Assembly: GCF_021917145.1 (NCBI RefSeq)
Contig: NC_061075.1
Coordinates: forward strand, 2,835,038-2,899,037
Origin: Hypomesus transpacificus
Taxonomy: Eukaryota > Chordata > Actinopteri > Osmeriformes > Osmeridae
Direction: 5' to 3'
Length of the DNA stretch: 64,000 nucleotides
In this document: positions 26,707 through 37,357 of the stretch, one piece after another
Layout: each line of letters starts with the position of its first letter
How positions within the stretch are numbered: position 1 is the stretch's first letter
Translations under genes and position numbers: made by a program
The notes under the pieces: model-generated
The model's input: only the letters and a program-made list of their open reading frames with translations
What the model was told of the DNA's origin: nothing
Databases searched by the model: none

Positions 26707-28277
26707 ATGTCAGTAGGGCTCAATGTAATTGAAACTACATGGTTGTTATTAGGAATATTATTTTTCTTGGCTGTATCAATCCACACGATTTCGCTTTACT
26801 TGCCTTATGAATGTGAGAAATTTCAAGCTTTCATTTTATTTCAAGACCTAATCCGATACGGTAAAACTAAGAAAAGTAAACGCGACACCTGGCTGCGTGT
26901 GTTTGACATCCCAAAAAGGTGACAACCTGTTTGATAGTTTCATAGCGGTTGCCCGGACGGGGGGGGGGGGGGGAAATTCCAAGCAGATTCCTGCTCGTTG
27001 AGCAGATGCTGATGCCCCATTGTTCCTTTTGAATAGATGGTTCTGGCACTTCTATGCAGTGTCTGTTCTCTGGAACGGATTGCTTGTGGTCGTATCCCTT
27101 CGTGCCATCCAGTGGGACGAGCCATACCCACCATGGTTGACTGACACACTGAGCTTTCTGGCAGGATCATCGGCGACTCACGGCCAAGGTAGCCGAGCTA
27201 CATTTTCTTTACTCCGTAGTGTCTCGTGTTAGAGTCTGACAAGGTATGTGTTGTCTCTAGTTATTTAAATGAATGGGTTATTCAAATGAATGACCCACTC
27301 AAATGAATGAATCCACCAGAGCTCGATAACAACCCATTCATTTGAATCAGGTGCGTTGGAGCAGGGAAACATCTAGAACATGCAGGGCAGGAGGTTTTCA
27401 AGCCGTCTCTCTTCCAGCTCCACATGTGTGCAGCGTGGCGGTGCAAGTGCTGGTGTGGATTCACTGCCTCAGAAGACTGGCGGAGTGTCTGTATGTCAGC
27501 GTGTTTTCTGATGGTGTCATTCACGTGGTCCAGTATGTGTTTGGCCTGGGATACTACATCCTGCTGGGACTGACTGTACTGTGCTGGGATCGAAACACCG
27601 AAGGGAAAGGTGAGGGTTGACCTGTTTCCGGATGTCATGTAGCTGCTGTATCTTCCATCACATTCCTGTATGATCACATTTAAGCGAGTTCCAACCACAG
27701 ATGTAAATAACACCTCAAGGACATTTTAGTTACCACCCTGTGTGATTGGGTGATGCTCGTTGAAGGGTGTATGGTTTCATTAGAAGGTCCTGTGCCTCCG
27801 GTGTTAACCCAGCTGGGTGTGGTCCAGGCGGCTGGAGTGCTGCTGTTCGCCTGGGCCTCCCTGCTCCAGCACCGCTCCCTGATCACTCTAGCTCACCTGC
27901 GGACTGGGGCTTCAGGTCAGCCATCAGCTTTCAACTTATCAAGTTCAAAATATGCTAAATCTCATGTTGTACCCGTAGTTTTTTTCTCCTTCATAATTTG
28001 ATCTCCTCTTCATGCAGGTGCAGTGGAGACTCTGGCCCACCGGGTTCCCAGCGGGGGATGGTTCGAGCTGGTCTCTTGCCCCCACTACCTGGCAGAGCTG
28101 CTTATCTATGCGTCTCTGAGCCTGGTGTCTGGAGGTGTTTCTCTCACCTGGTGGCTGGTCGTTCTCTACGTCCTCTTCAACCAGATGCTGGCTGCCCTGC
28201 TGTGTCATCAGTTCTACAGGAGCAAGTTTGAGTCATACCCACAGCATCGTAAAGCACTGATACCATTTATATTGTGA
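26707..28277 (+). CDS. srd5a3: Polyprenol reductase / steroid 5-alpha-reductase 3, 5 exons
   Basis: ER multi-pass membrane reductase. In the family it uses NADPH to reduce polyprenol-derived substrate in the dolichol route that supplies N-glycosylation. Exons: 26707-26918, 27037-27188, 27418-27609, 27784-27915, 28018-28277. The sum is 948 nt, or 315 residues (human 318), all GT-AG and in phase. Family marks: [11 protein letters not shown] and [16 protein letters not shown] near the N terminus, [14 protein letters not shown] and [14 protein letters not shown] in the middle, and a conserved C-terminal block with [17 protein letters not shown] (about 242-258), LTWWLVV and the ending [20 protein letters not shown] chose the Met at 26707 because it begins the first hydrophobic segment. 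An in-frame Met 72 nt upstream would add a polar extension. Confidence 0.97.
26959..26973 (+). repeat. Poly-G tract in srd5a3 intron 1
   Basis: Run of G just after the exon 1 donor. Candidate quadruplex and likely length-variable. Confidence 0.7.
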
Positions 28278-28435
28278 TTTTTGTTTTGTGTGTTGTATAA
28301 ATCATTCTCTTTGATCATTGATAAACAAAGCTGTTTCTAAAATACGGACTGCATTACTCAAGGGACAGGGTCGTGCAATTATACCTGGACCTATACATGC
28401 TGTGAATATCACATGTTCCACGTAACAATGACAAA

Positions 28436-28441
28436 AATAAA
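28436..28441 (+). terminator. Probable srd5a3 polyadenylation signal (AATAAA)
   Basis: AATAAA 159 bp after the srd5a3 stop codon, in AT-rich sequence. It is the first canonical hexamer downstream. Confidence 0.5.
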
Positions 28442-28724
28442 AGATACATTATTGTATGTTTTATATTTTTACGAAGTGGAATGAGAATATGGGTTGGCTG
28501 TGTGAAAATAGGTTTATCTTACAAGAAGACATGGCCTCTGACATCGAAGGTGATGCTTAATGTTTAATTAATGCTGCCTGCGCCCAAAGCTTCAGTTACA
28601 GTGCGCTTCTGTCAAACTTCATCGCACAAACTATGTATACTTGATTTGGTTAATATGTAAATGTGCTATTATGTTACTGTGGGAGCGGGAAGTATTGCGT
28701 CGGAACATGAGCCACTGCTTTATC

Positions 28725-30718
28725 CAGTAGGAGCTAAATCTTTTTTTGCGTTTTGGACGTCCATATGGACGTAGGAGCTAAATCTTTTTTTGCGTTTTGG
28801 ACGTCCATATGGACGTCCATAGACTGACGGCGATGGCTGCTGATCTTTGCATGGATGGACGGACGGCGATGCTGTTCAGAGTGCCGTCCATAGAGGGAGC
28901 ATATATTTTGGACGGCGTCATAGCCGTCCATATGGACGGCGATGCTGTTCAGAGTGCCGTCCATAGAGGAAGCAGATATTTTGGACGGCGATGGATTAGC
29001 AGGGACGTCCCTCGTGCCGTCCATAGAGGGAGCAGATATTTTGGACGGCGTCATAGCCGTCCATATGGACGGCGATGCTGTTCAGAGTGCCGTCCATAGA
29101 GGGAGCATATATTTTGGACGGCGATGGATTGAATGTTTAGCAGGCTGTTGAGCTAACAGAACTGCCGAAGGCTACCATAGCATGTAGCTAGCTACATTAA
29201 CTTTGGATGACTCAATCTTTTGTCAAGTTAATTTGTATGAATTGCATGTTAGTGCAATATTTACGCCTTTATTCTGTTTTTTTTACATAATCAGCAGTAT
29301 GATCTCATGACAATATAGACTTGAAAAACAATATGTTATGGTTTGGGTTTGCCTATAGGCTACATATATTTTAATTATTTCGAGAATTGTTAATAAAGAC
29401 TCATTTAAAAATTTAAAATTTGGAGTGTTAGGCCCATAGGCTATTACGTTTTGCATTTGTCTCCGCTCAAAGTGGTTCGTGCGCAACATTGGAGCTACTG
29501 ACTGGTGGCTCCAAATCCACCCATAAAACACTTTAAACTGACGGCTTCAAAGACCTAAAGGGCAATGTATTTCATAGGGTCATAACACAATGTTAAAATC
29601 TTAATTGAGTCTTTATTAACAATTCTCGAAATATTTAAAATATATGTAGCCTATATCTAGGCAAACCCTATAACATATTGTTTTTCAAGTCTGTATTGTC
29701 ATGAGATTATATTGTTGATTGGCCTACTTTTGTATGTTAAAAATAAAATAAAGGCGTAAATATATAGCCTTCACTTAAATGCAATTAATACAAAATAACG
29801 TGACAAAACTTATTGAGTCATCCACGGTTGCTGTAGCTACATTCATGGTAGCCTTTGACGGCTTTGGTTTGGCTCAACACATCGTATTGTGTTTTGCATT
29901 GGTCTCCGCTCCAAGCGAGTGTTTGTTGTTTTGCGTTTGTCTCCGTGCGCAAAGTTCGTGCGCAAGATTGGAGCTACTGACTGGTGGCTTCAAATCCACC
30001 CATAAAACACTTAAACTGACGGTTTAAAAGACCTAAATGGCAATGTATTTCATAGGGTCATAACACAATGTTAACATTTTAAATGAGTCTTTATTAACAA
30101 TTCTCGAAATAATTAAAATAAATGTAGCCTATAGGCAAACCCAAACCATAACATATTGTTTTTCAAGTCTATATTGTCATGAGATCATACTGCTGATTAT
30201 GTAAAAAAAACAGAATAAAGGCGTAAATATTGCACTAACATGCAATTCATACAAATTAACTTGACAAAAGATTGAGTCATCCAAAGTTAATGTAGCTAGC
30301 TACATGCTATGGTAGCCTTCGGCAGTTCTGTTAGCTCAACAGCCTGCTAAACATTCAATCCATCGCCGTCCAAAATATATGCTCCCTCTATGGACGGCAC
30401 TCTGAACAGCATCGCCGTCCATATGGACGGCTATGACGCCGTCCAAAATATCTGCTCCCTCTATGGACGGCACGAGGGACGTCCCTGCTAATCCATCGCC
30501 GTCCAAAATATCTGCTTCCTCTATGGACGGCACTCTGAACAGCATCGCCGTCCATATGGACGGCTATGACGCCGTCCAAAATATATGCTCCCTCTATGGA
30601 CGGCACTCTGAACAGCATCGCCGTCCGTCCATCCATGCAAAGATCAGCAGCCATCGCCGTCAGTCTATGGACGTCCATATGGACGTCCAAAACGCAAAAA
30701 AAGATTTAGCTGCCTCTC
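28725..30718. mobile_element. 2-kb non-autonomous hAT-like foldback transposon
   Basis: Flanked by perfect 8-bp direct repeats GCTTTATC (28717-28724 and 30719-30726), the target-duplication length of hAT elements. Termini are imperfectly inverted: left CAGTAGGAGCTAAATC, right complement GAGAGGCAGCTAAATC. Inside are near-identical inverted arms of about 635 bp (28776-29410 and 30077-30711, symmetric about 29743). Each arm carries several GTCCATATGGAC palindromes and repeats built on 'ccgtccatagagggagca'. The centre holds two diverged direct copies of a roughly 450-bp block (about 29435-29880 and 29885-30330), and the second copy overlaps the right arm. The same 100-residue frame appears on opposite strands (28797-29099 and 30388-30690), which simply reflects the inverted arms. 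No transposase is encoded. Confidence 0.85.
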
Positions 30719-30804
30719 GCTTTATCTACAACTTAATCAGCCGTTTCTTGGTAACTTCCTTCTCTTCTCTGCACGTCTGGCAAACACGACACTTTTTTCC
30801 ATGA

Positions 30805-30810
30805 CACGTG
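30805..30810. promoter_or_regulatory. Palindromic E-box upstream of tmem165
   Basis: CACGTG within GACACGTGAC, 326 bp before the tmem165 start codon. bHLH factors (CLOCK/BMAL, USF, TFEB/MITF types) bind this core. Whether it is used is unknown. Confidence 0.35.
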
Positions 30811-31130
30811 ACTGACAGGTCAAGTGTCCAATTGCAGCAATGCTGAGTGTTTACGTCAGAGTGTTTCTTACACGTTGTCGTTTCTCTGGTCGTACCACTG
30901 CAAGAGTTCCTCCTCTTGTAAGTAGCATGTCACCAACTAGATGTGCTCCGAGTCGAAAACATACCGTGAAGTTGACGAGTAGCTTCGCGGTGTGCAGCTT
31001 TATTTGACTTTTATTTTATTCTTGAAGACTTCATATTTATTATTCAATACTTATTCAATACGCATTTAAAGACGCTTTCCACACCAATCTATTCGAGCCT
31101 AGCCTAATCTCCGCGCTTTGCGTTGTTGAA

Positions 31131-34088
31131 ATGCCTTTCCTGTTCGATGGAAGGGATGAACGCGCTAACAGAAGAGTGATGTGTGTTTTGCTGGCTGGGG
31201 TAGTTCTGGTGTTGTTCTCCGTTGGAGTTGCTGGTACCCCGGAGGAACATAAACCCGTACAGGAACAATTGCCCCAAGAGGTACACTTACCTGCTTTTTA
31301 ACCAAAACACCTGTTTTGGCTAATTGGCTAACTTGCTAATGGTTGCTAGCTACTGTTTTGAGGACAAGACAGTCTTTCTGACTGCATTGTAGCTGGGGCC
31401 TCAATGTGTAGTGAGAAAGCGGCTTTACATAGGTTTGGTGTTATGTTTTGATTGGTAATATGACGAGAACCACATTTATATATATTAGCTAAGTGTTGTT
31501 GTTAACATTACAAACTAGATGGCGAAAAAATTATGAGGTTGTAACATTTTCTCAACTCTTCTGTTTTGCTTAGAGCAAAACAGGGAATTGCTATCAACAC
31601 ACAGAGCCAACTAGCTAATACTAGCTAACATGCTGGTTTCCCTCCATACAGAAAGTCACCACAGTACACCCTATAAGTGTAGTTGGAAGTGAAAATGATC
31701 CGAACAAAGGCAACCTGGGCTTCATCCATGCTTTTGTTGCGTCCTTCTCCGTCATCATCGTGTCGGAGCTGGGAGACAAGACGTTCTTCATCGCAGCTAT
31801 CATGGCCATGCGGTACAACAGGTTCACCGTGCTCGTCGGGGCTATGCTTGCTCTGAGCTTCATGACCTGCCTCTCAGGTAAGAGGGGATGGGAGGAGGGA
31901 AGGGTTGGTGAGGCGATGGAGGGGTGGTAGGATGAATGGAGAGGGTCAAATATGTCTCAAGACCCACGATAGATTCGAGATTTGCTAAAGTGGTGCTTCC
32001 TTGGACTGTGTGTGTGTTCTGGGTTTTGTCAGGGCTTCTATACTGGAAGCGTGTGGTCTGCCTGTTACTGTACTCATTTAGCAGGCGCTTTTACCCAAAA
32101 CATCAACTTCAAATTGAACTGCTCTATACACAGCGGTAACCACAACTCTACATTTACATTTATTCATTTAGCAGACGCTTTTATCCAAAGCGACTTCCAA
32201 GAGAGAGCTTTACAGAGTGCATAGGTCACTGATAATAACAAGATAGCCCCAAAACATTGCGAGTAGCCAAAAACATGAAACACATATTGTGAAGAACCAA
32301 AATAAGTGGCAAAGGAAAGAACCAAAAGAGCATGTAGTTAAACTGAACTGTTGTCTCTGTGTCTCAGTGCTGTTTGGCTACGCCACCACCATCATCCCCA
32401 GGATTTACACCTACTACGTGTCCACTGCCCTGTTTGCCATCTTCGGGGTGCGCATGCTCCGCGAGGGGCTGAAGATGAGCCCAGACGAGGGCCAGGAGGA
32501 GCTGGAGGAGGTGCAGGCTGAGATCAAGAAGAAGGATGAGGAGGTGAGGGCCGGGAAGCCGTGGGGTCATGCCTGGTCAAGGTATTATATCAATGTGTGT
32601 GGGGGGGGGAGGTAGGGAGGGACGTGTGCGGAGGGGTTAGGGGAGGAAGGGGGGAATATGGGTGGAGGAGAGAAGGGGAGGGGGGGTATGAATGTGTGTG
32701 GAGGGGTATGGGTGGAGTGGGTGTGTGTGTGTGTTGAGAAGGGGGTATGGAGATGTGTGGTCTGGCTCGGGGGTGTCTTCTGGGTCTGGTCTGAGCTCGG
32801 CTGTAGTTCTGGGTCTGGTGTGGCGTCTGGTTCACGTTGGGACTCTTTCAGCTCCAGAGGTCGAAGCAGCAGAACGGTATGTCGGACGTGGAGATGGGCG
32901 CCGGCGCCGGGGTGCAGCAGAGCCGCTGGCGTTACCTCATCTCCCCCGTGTTCCTGCAGGCGCTCACCCTCACCTTCCTGGCCGAGTGGGGCGACCGCTC
33001 CCAGCTCACCACCATCATCCTGGCCGCCCGTGAGGTCAGTCTGGGGCCCAGAGCCCAAGCTTTGAGCTGGAGCTCTCTACTGATCCAGGGCTTAAAGTAT
33101 TCCGGCACCGTGCCGGATTTCCGGCGTGCGGCCGCAAGAAGAAAAATAAGGGGGGGAACTTGCATGCATATTAATATTTTTGGGTCAATTGATTTCACCT
33201 ACCAATCCTATGAGAGGAGCACAGCTATAACTGACGTTACATGCCTATCAGAAACAGAGCAGGGTGGGTCCTGGCCACACGGTGTGAATTATATCCATAG
33301 GACACGTCGACGTTGTAAGCATGGAGCGCAAATTCATGAAGCCTGGGGATGATGTCCTTACCCATACATGTAAGACTACAAAATAAATGGCGCTGGTTTG
33401 TGGTTAGAAAAAAGTAGAGACGGCGAGCCTTTTGGCAGTTAGCGCCAGAAACTGAGGGAGCCTGGTGCTTGTTTCAGCACGTTTTGCAACAGCAACGTTG
33501 CAACAGCAATGCAACAAGAACCCATTAGTTTTATGAGTATAGCGCATCAGCAACACCCTCCCTTTGGTTTGCTTCATTAAAGTATTGATATTTGAGCATA
33601 AATCGACACATTACATTTAGCAGACGCTCTTATCCAGAGCGACTTACAGTAAGTACAAGGACATTCCCCCCGAGGCAAGTAGGGTGAAGTGCCTTGCCCA
33701 AGGACACAACGTGATTTGGCTCGGCCGGGAATCAAACTGGCTACCTTCAGATTACTAGCCCGATTCCGTCACCGTTCAGCCACCTAACTCCTATTATTGT
33801 GTTGCGCCCTCAGGACCCTTTTGGAGTGGCAGTGGGCGGTACCCTGGGACACTGCCTGTGCACCGGGCTGGCCGTGGTCGGAGGAAGGATGATCGCCCAG
33901 AAGATCTCCGTCCGAACCGGTAACCCCTCTCTCTGCCAGCTGTGGTTTCCCTGCCAGCCGGTCTCTTGTCTGCTCGTGGTTCCTTCATATTCTCTTTGTT
34001 TGGTTCCGCAGTTACGATCATCGGGGGCGTCGTCTTCCTGGGCTTCGCCTTCTCGGCACTCTTCATCAAGCCGGACGCTGCACTCTGA
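31131..34088 (+). CDS. tmem165: Transmembrane protein 165 (Golgi Mn/Ca transporter, UPF0016/GDT1), 6 exons
   Basis: Golgi membrane protein of the GDT1/UPF0016 family, thought to exchange Ca/Mn for protons and supply Mn to glycosyltransferases. Exons: 31131-31280, 31652-31877, 32368-32543, 32852-33034, 33814-33919, 34012-34088. The sum is 918 nt, or 305 residues (human about 324), all GT-AG and in phase. An N-terminal hydrophobic segment (about 17-35) acts as signal or anchor. The two family signature motifs are present: ELGDKT (89-94) and EWGDRS (229-234). A charged loop rich in E and K (LEEVQAEIKKKDEE, end of exon 3) separates the two halves. It runs in the same direction as srd5a3, with a 3' UTR to about 35.2 kb. 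Repeats are inserted immediately before exons 3 and 5. Confidence 0.97.
32145..32345 (-). repeat. Dispersed repeat, family A, copy 3 (tmem165 intron 2)
   Basis: 'acatttattcatttagcaga' then 'cgcttttatccaaagcgact', continuing to 'agagcatgtagttaaactga'. It is truncated relative to the copies at 948 and 5364, and ends about 22 bp before the exon 3 acceptor. Confidence 0.8.
32600..32830 (+). repeat. G-rich low-complexity segment, tmem165 intron 3
   Basis: Irregular GGGG(A/T)GG runs with 'gtatgggtggagtgggtgtg' units. Purine-rich and possibly quadruplex-prone. Confidence 0.6.
33606..33795 (-). repeat. tRNA-derived SINE, full length, tmem165 intron 4
   Basis: On the minus strand: tRNA-like head with B box near 33735-33750 ('ccgagc' and 'gggaatcaaactgg' on plus), body 'gtccttgggcaaggcacttc', and 3' tail 'gtcgctctggataagagcgt'. 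It matches 58803-59003 (same orientation) and 60620-60812 (opposite). It ends about 18 bp before the exon 5 acceptor. Confidence 0.85.
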
Positions 34089-34184
34089 GAAGCAGGACTC
34101 GACACTCAATTTGTACATACCTGTAAAAGTTGTTAGACTAGTCAGAGAGGCTGTTCTCTTTGTGAGCGAGTATATGTGACAGGG

Positions 34185-34320
34185 TACTGTGTGTGTGTGA
34201 GAGAGAATGTTAGGCTGTGTGTGTGTGTGTGAGAGAATGTTAGGCTGTGTGTGTGTGAGAGAATGTTAGGCTGTGTATGTGAGAAATTTGAGGCTGTGTG
34301 TGTGTGTGCGCGTGTCTGTC
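34185..34320 (+). repeat. GT-rich minisatellite, tmem165 3' UTR
   Basis: About four units of 'gagagaatgttaggctgtgt' plus (GT)n. Confidence 0.85.
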
Positions 34321-35165
34321 TGTGGATGCTGTCCTCTTGTCTTACTCAGTGTTTGATCCCTCAGCTGTCTGAACCAAGAGCCAAGCATACCTCTCCCCCT
34401 GTCAGGCCTTTCTCTACTGCCTCCCTCCCAGGACCACATGCATCCTGGCTCGTAGTGATTTAAAATAGCCCTCTGGAGGACCCGCCCCTTACCCAAGCCC
34501 TATGTCCCTCCCTCCCCCCCACGCACCACCCTCCTCCCCGAGTCTGAACCCTCACCCCTCACCTCCGAGTCCAGGTTCCAGAGACCTGTGCATCTCCGGT
34601 CCTCCCCAGCCAGTGCTCCTCTGTTTTCTCCCATTAGCATTCTGCTGCCATGGCAACACAAAGCCACTTGTCCTGTGGACCTGAGGTGTCGATAACACAA
34701 GCGGGGTTTACACCTCCAACCATGACTCGCCTGGTTCATAACTCTTAACGGTGACTCCGCTGGTTTGTAACTCCATTCCTCAGGTCAGACTGCAGCTACA
34801 CTTCCTCTGCACTGTCTGAGCAACACTGGTGTTCAAATCAGGCATCCTTTCCTTACGGTCACCTCCAGTAGAACAGGACACTTGGCAACAAAGAGATTGT
34901 AAAAACCCTGAGCCACTAAGTTACATCTTTTTATTGAGCATCATTTCTAATTTATTTTACAACTCTTGGAGCACAGATTATGGTTCATGGTTGTGCTGTA
35001 ATTGTTTTGTGTTTTTAGGCTACAGAGTGTAGGTGAGTGGGTATATTTTGTGGCCTGTGTACATGGTAATGCTACTGTCAATATTTGACAGGTTGTATCG
35101 TAGAGACGAAAGTGCTAGTCACATCGATGTACCTTCGATTCCTGAACGCCTGTCCTTCAGAGCTC

Positions 35166-35171
35166 AATAAA
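35166..35171 (+). terminator. Probable tmem165 polyadenylation signal (AATAAA)
   Basis: AATAAA in 'agctcaataaagcccttctc', 1078 bp after the stop codon, followed by a GT/T-rich stretch. This would give a 3' UTR of about 1.1 kb. Confidence 0.6.
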
Positions 35172-37267
35172 GCCCTTCTCATTCAGGCTGTTCTGAAGTC
35201 AGATGTTGTTTGTGAATGACAGTACCACTTACAATTCATGCAGCGTGGGACTATCCTACAGACATAAGCATTTACTAGCATTTGTAGGTGAAATCTGGGA
35301 CCTGGTTAAGGTTGGTTACGGGTACTAATCAGTGGGGATCTGGGAAGCCCTTTTGCGACACTGCTTGTAAAAAGGACTACTGATCAAATGTGATTAGACT
35401 GATCGAACTGTTTAACAGCAGTAAACCACCATTACAGATGTGTTTTGAGTCAGCATTTTCCAGGTTCATGGTAAGTTCTGCATCCTTACCCGGAGTAAAA
35501 ATGTGAATTAACATTGTCACATGGTGCATGGAGACAAGTGGTGGGTTTTTCAAAACGGGTATTCCTACTCATCACACGCTACTTCCAAATGGTAATTTTA
35601 GACCATAAAATATTGAAGATAGTTCATATTTATTGGGCCCTTGTAACAAACAAATGTCGACGATGACAGTAAAATCCAATTAAATAAAAACGCTTTCAGT
35701 TTTGCAGTCCCATCTCCAAGCAACAGCCTGCACAGTGCATGTGTGTCAGTTTGTTTAAAAGCTCTGTTGGTGTTTCCTGTCGCAAATGGCGGGGGAATGA
35801 CAGTTTGACATGACCATGATTTTATTCACACACGTCCAGGTGTACGTGTCGCTTCAAATCCTTCGTCTGTCTCTTGATCACTTTTCCCCCGCGCCCGTCC
35901 GTCATGATTTTGTCTTTGTGCAAAAGAATTGTGTCAGTGATATTGAATTACATTCAAGGGCTGCACTGCGTCACCCTGTACCCCAGGACCTGCATAGGGC
36001 AGGCTGTCTAACTGGTCTCTCTGCATGAATGGCCCATGTCTCTCCAGAGAGACCAGCCTTGCGGGTGTCTTATTCAACTTCACACTGCCAGTCCTGCTGA
36101 GGTGAAGACCACTCAGTCCTCAGCCTGCTTTTACAACTACAACTGAGTTCAAACGTGTTTGGGAACTGCAAGATCAGAGTTGTGTCTATGCTACAGCCGC
36201 CAGAGGGTGCGGTGGTGGGTGGGGGGGTTCCTGCATTGTGAACTTGAGATACTGCAACATGAAGTTGTCAACCCAGAAGTTGTTACTGTGCAAACTTGTG
36301 ATCCTGCACCGCAACATCACTGGCAACAGTGACATAAATATGTTAAGAGATCAACTGTGACCGTTTTAAACATGATAGAATGCATACAAAATCTGAGGTT
36401 ATTCCTATTGCAAAATATGACATCTTTAGGACAGGAAATGTATGGCGTTAATCCATGAGCGTTGCCATGGTAACATCCTGGAGTGTCACCTGGGTAACAT
36501 CCTGGACTTTCGCCATCGTAACAACCCTGGAGGTAAAAGAATAATCTCAGTCTTTTCGGTATTAAGAGCTGTATGTACTGACCTACAAAACACTACACTG
36601 TATAAAAATATTACATGTCTAAAACATGTCTGTAACCATGATGTAGATCGATAATGTTCAGTCGAGTTGCAGACAGAGTGAGTATTAAACAAACTGTGAC
36701 ACAGACTGCAGCTGTCACTCTGCTGCACAGTCCAAACCTTCTCTCTGCTCCCGTTAGAAAACAGCATATCCAACGCTACAAATAACAGCACACATTTAAT
36801 TTCATGCAGCATCATATAAAATATTAGTTATCTTTTTGTCCATACAGTATATTTACATATTATTTTACATATGTGTACAATCACAGCTCAATCCACTTTT
36901 TCTAAAATTCTTTTCGGACCCATGAATCGGTATGACAACAACAGTATGTCAGCAGGAGAGTCTGCCCTCTGAGGAGCCCAACACTGGAGCACTGAAATGA
37001 CCCGACACACCAGTGGTAGCGGACAGGGCCAAGAATCTGTATCAAGGAGAGAGTCTGCTGTGGGAGTCTGGAGCCATGGCCTGGACTTGGGGCGAGTCTC
37101 TGGCCTGGACACCTCTCTCTCTGGGGGGTGTCTCTTCAGGCGTGGGTCTCTGGAGTCTCCGTCTCACACCTGGACCCCGGTATCTCCAACTCACATCTGG
37201 TTCCTCCAGTTCTACTAGACTCCACCACACATACCATGGAGTCCATGTGTGTTAGGTGGTTGCCCAG
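35172..37267. other. Convergent tmem165-clock 3' region
   Basis: tmem165 and clock converge here. A retroelement tail fragment lies at 35340-35390. The clock 3' UTR must occupy the right part, and an ATTAAA on the minus strand at 36795-36800 is a weak polyadenylation candidate. No further gene is seen. Confidence 0.5.
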
Positions 37268-37323
37268 TTACTGAGGCTGTGTGCTGGAGCGGTCGGGCAT
37301 GCTGTCTGCCCTGTGGGAGGAGA

Positions 37324-37357
<34 letters not shown>

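Noticed and set aside
28797..29099. 100-residue frame also present inverted at 30388-30690, possible duplicated gene
   Set aside because: The inverted arms of the foldback transposon explain it; content is palindromic repeat, not protein.
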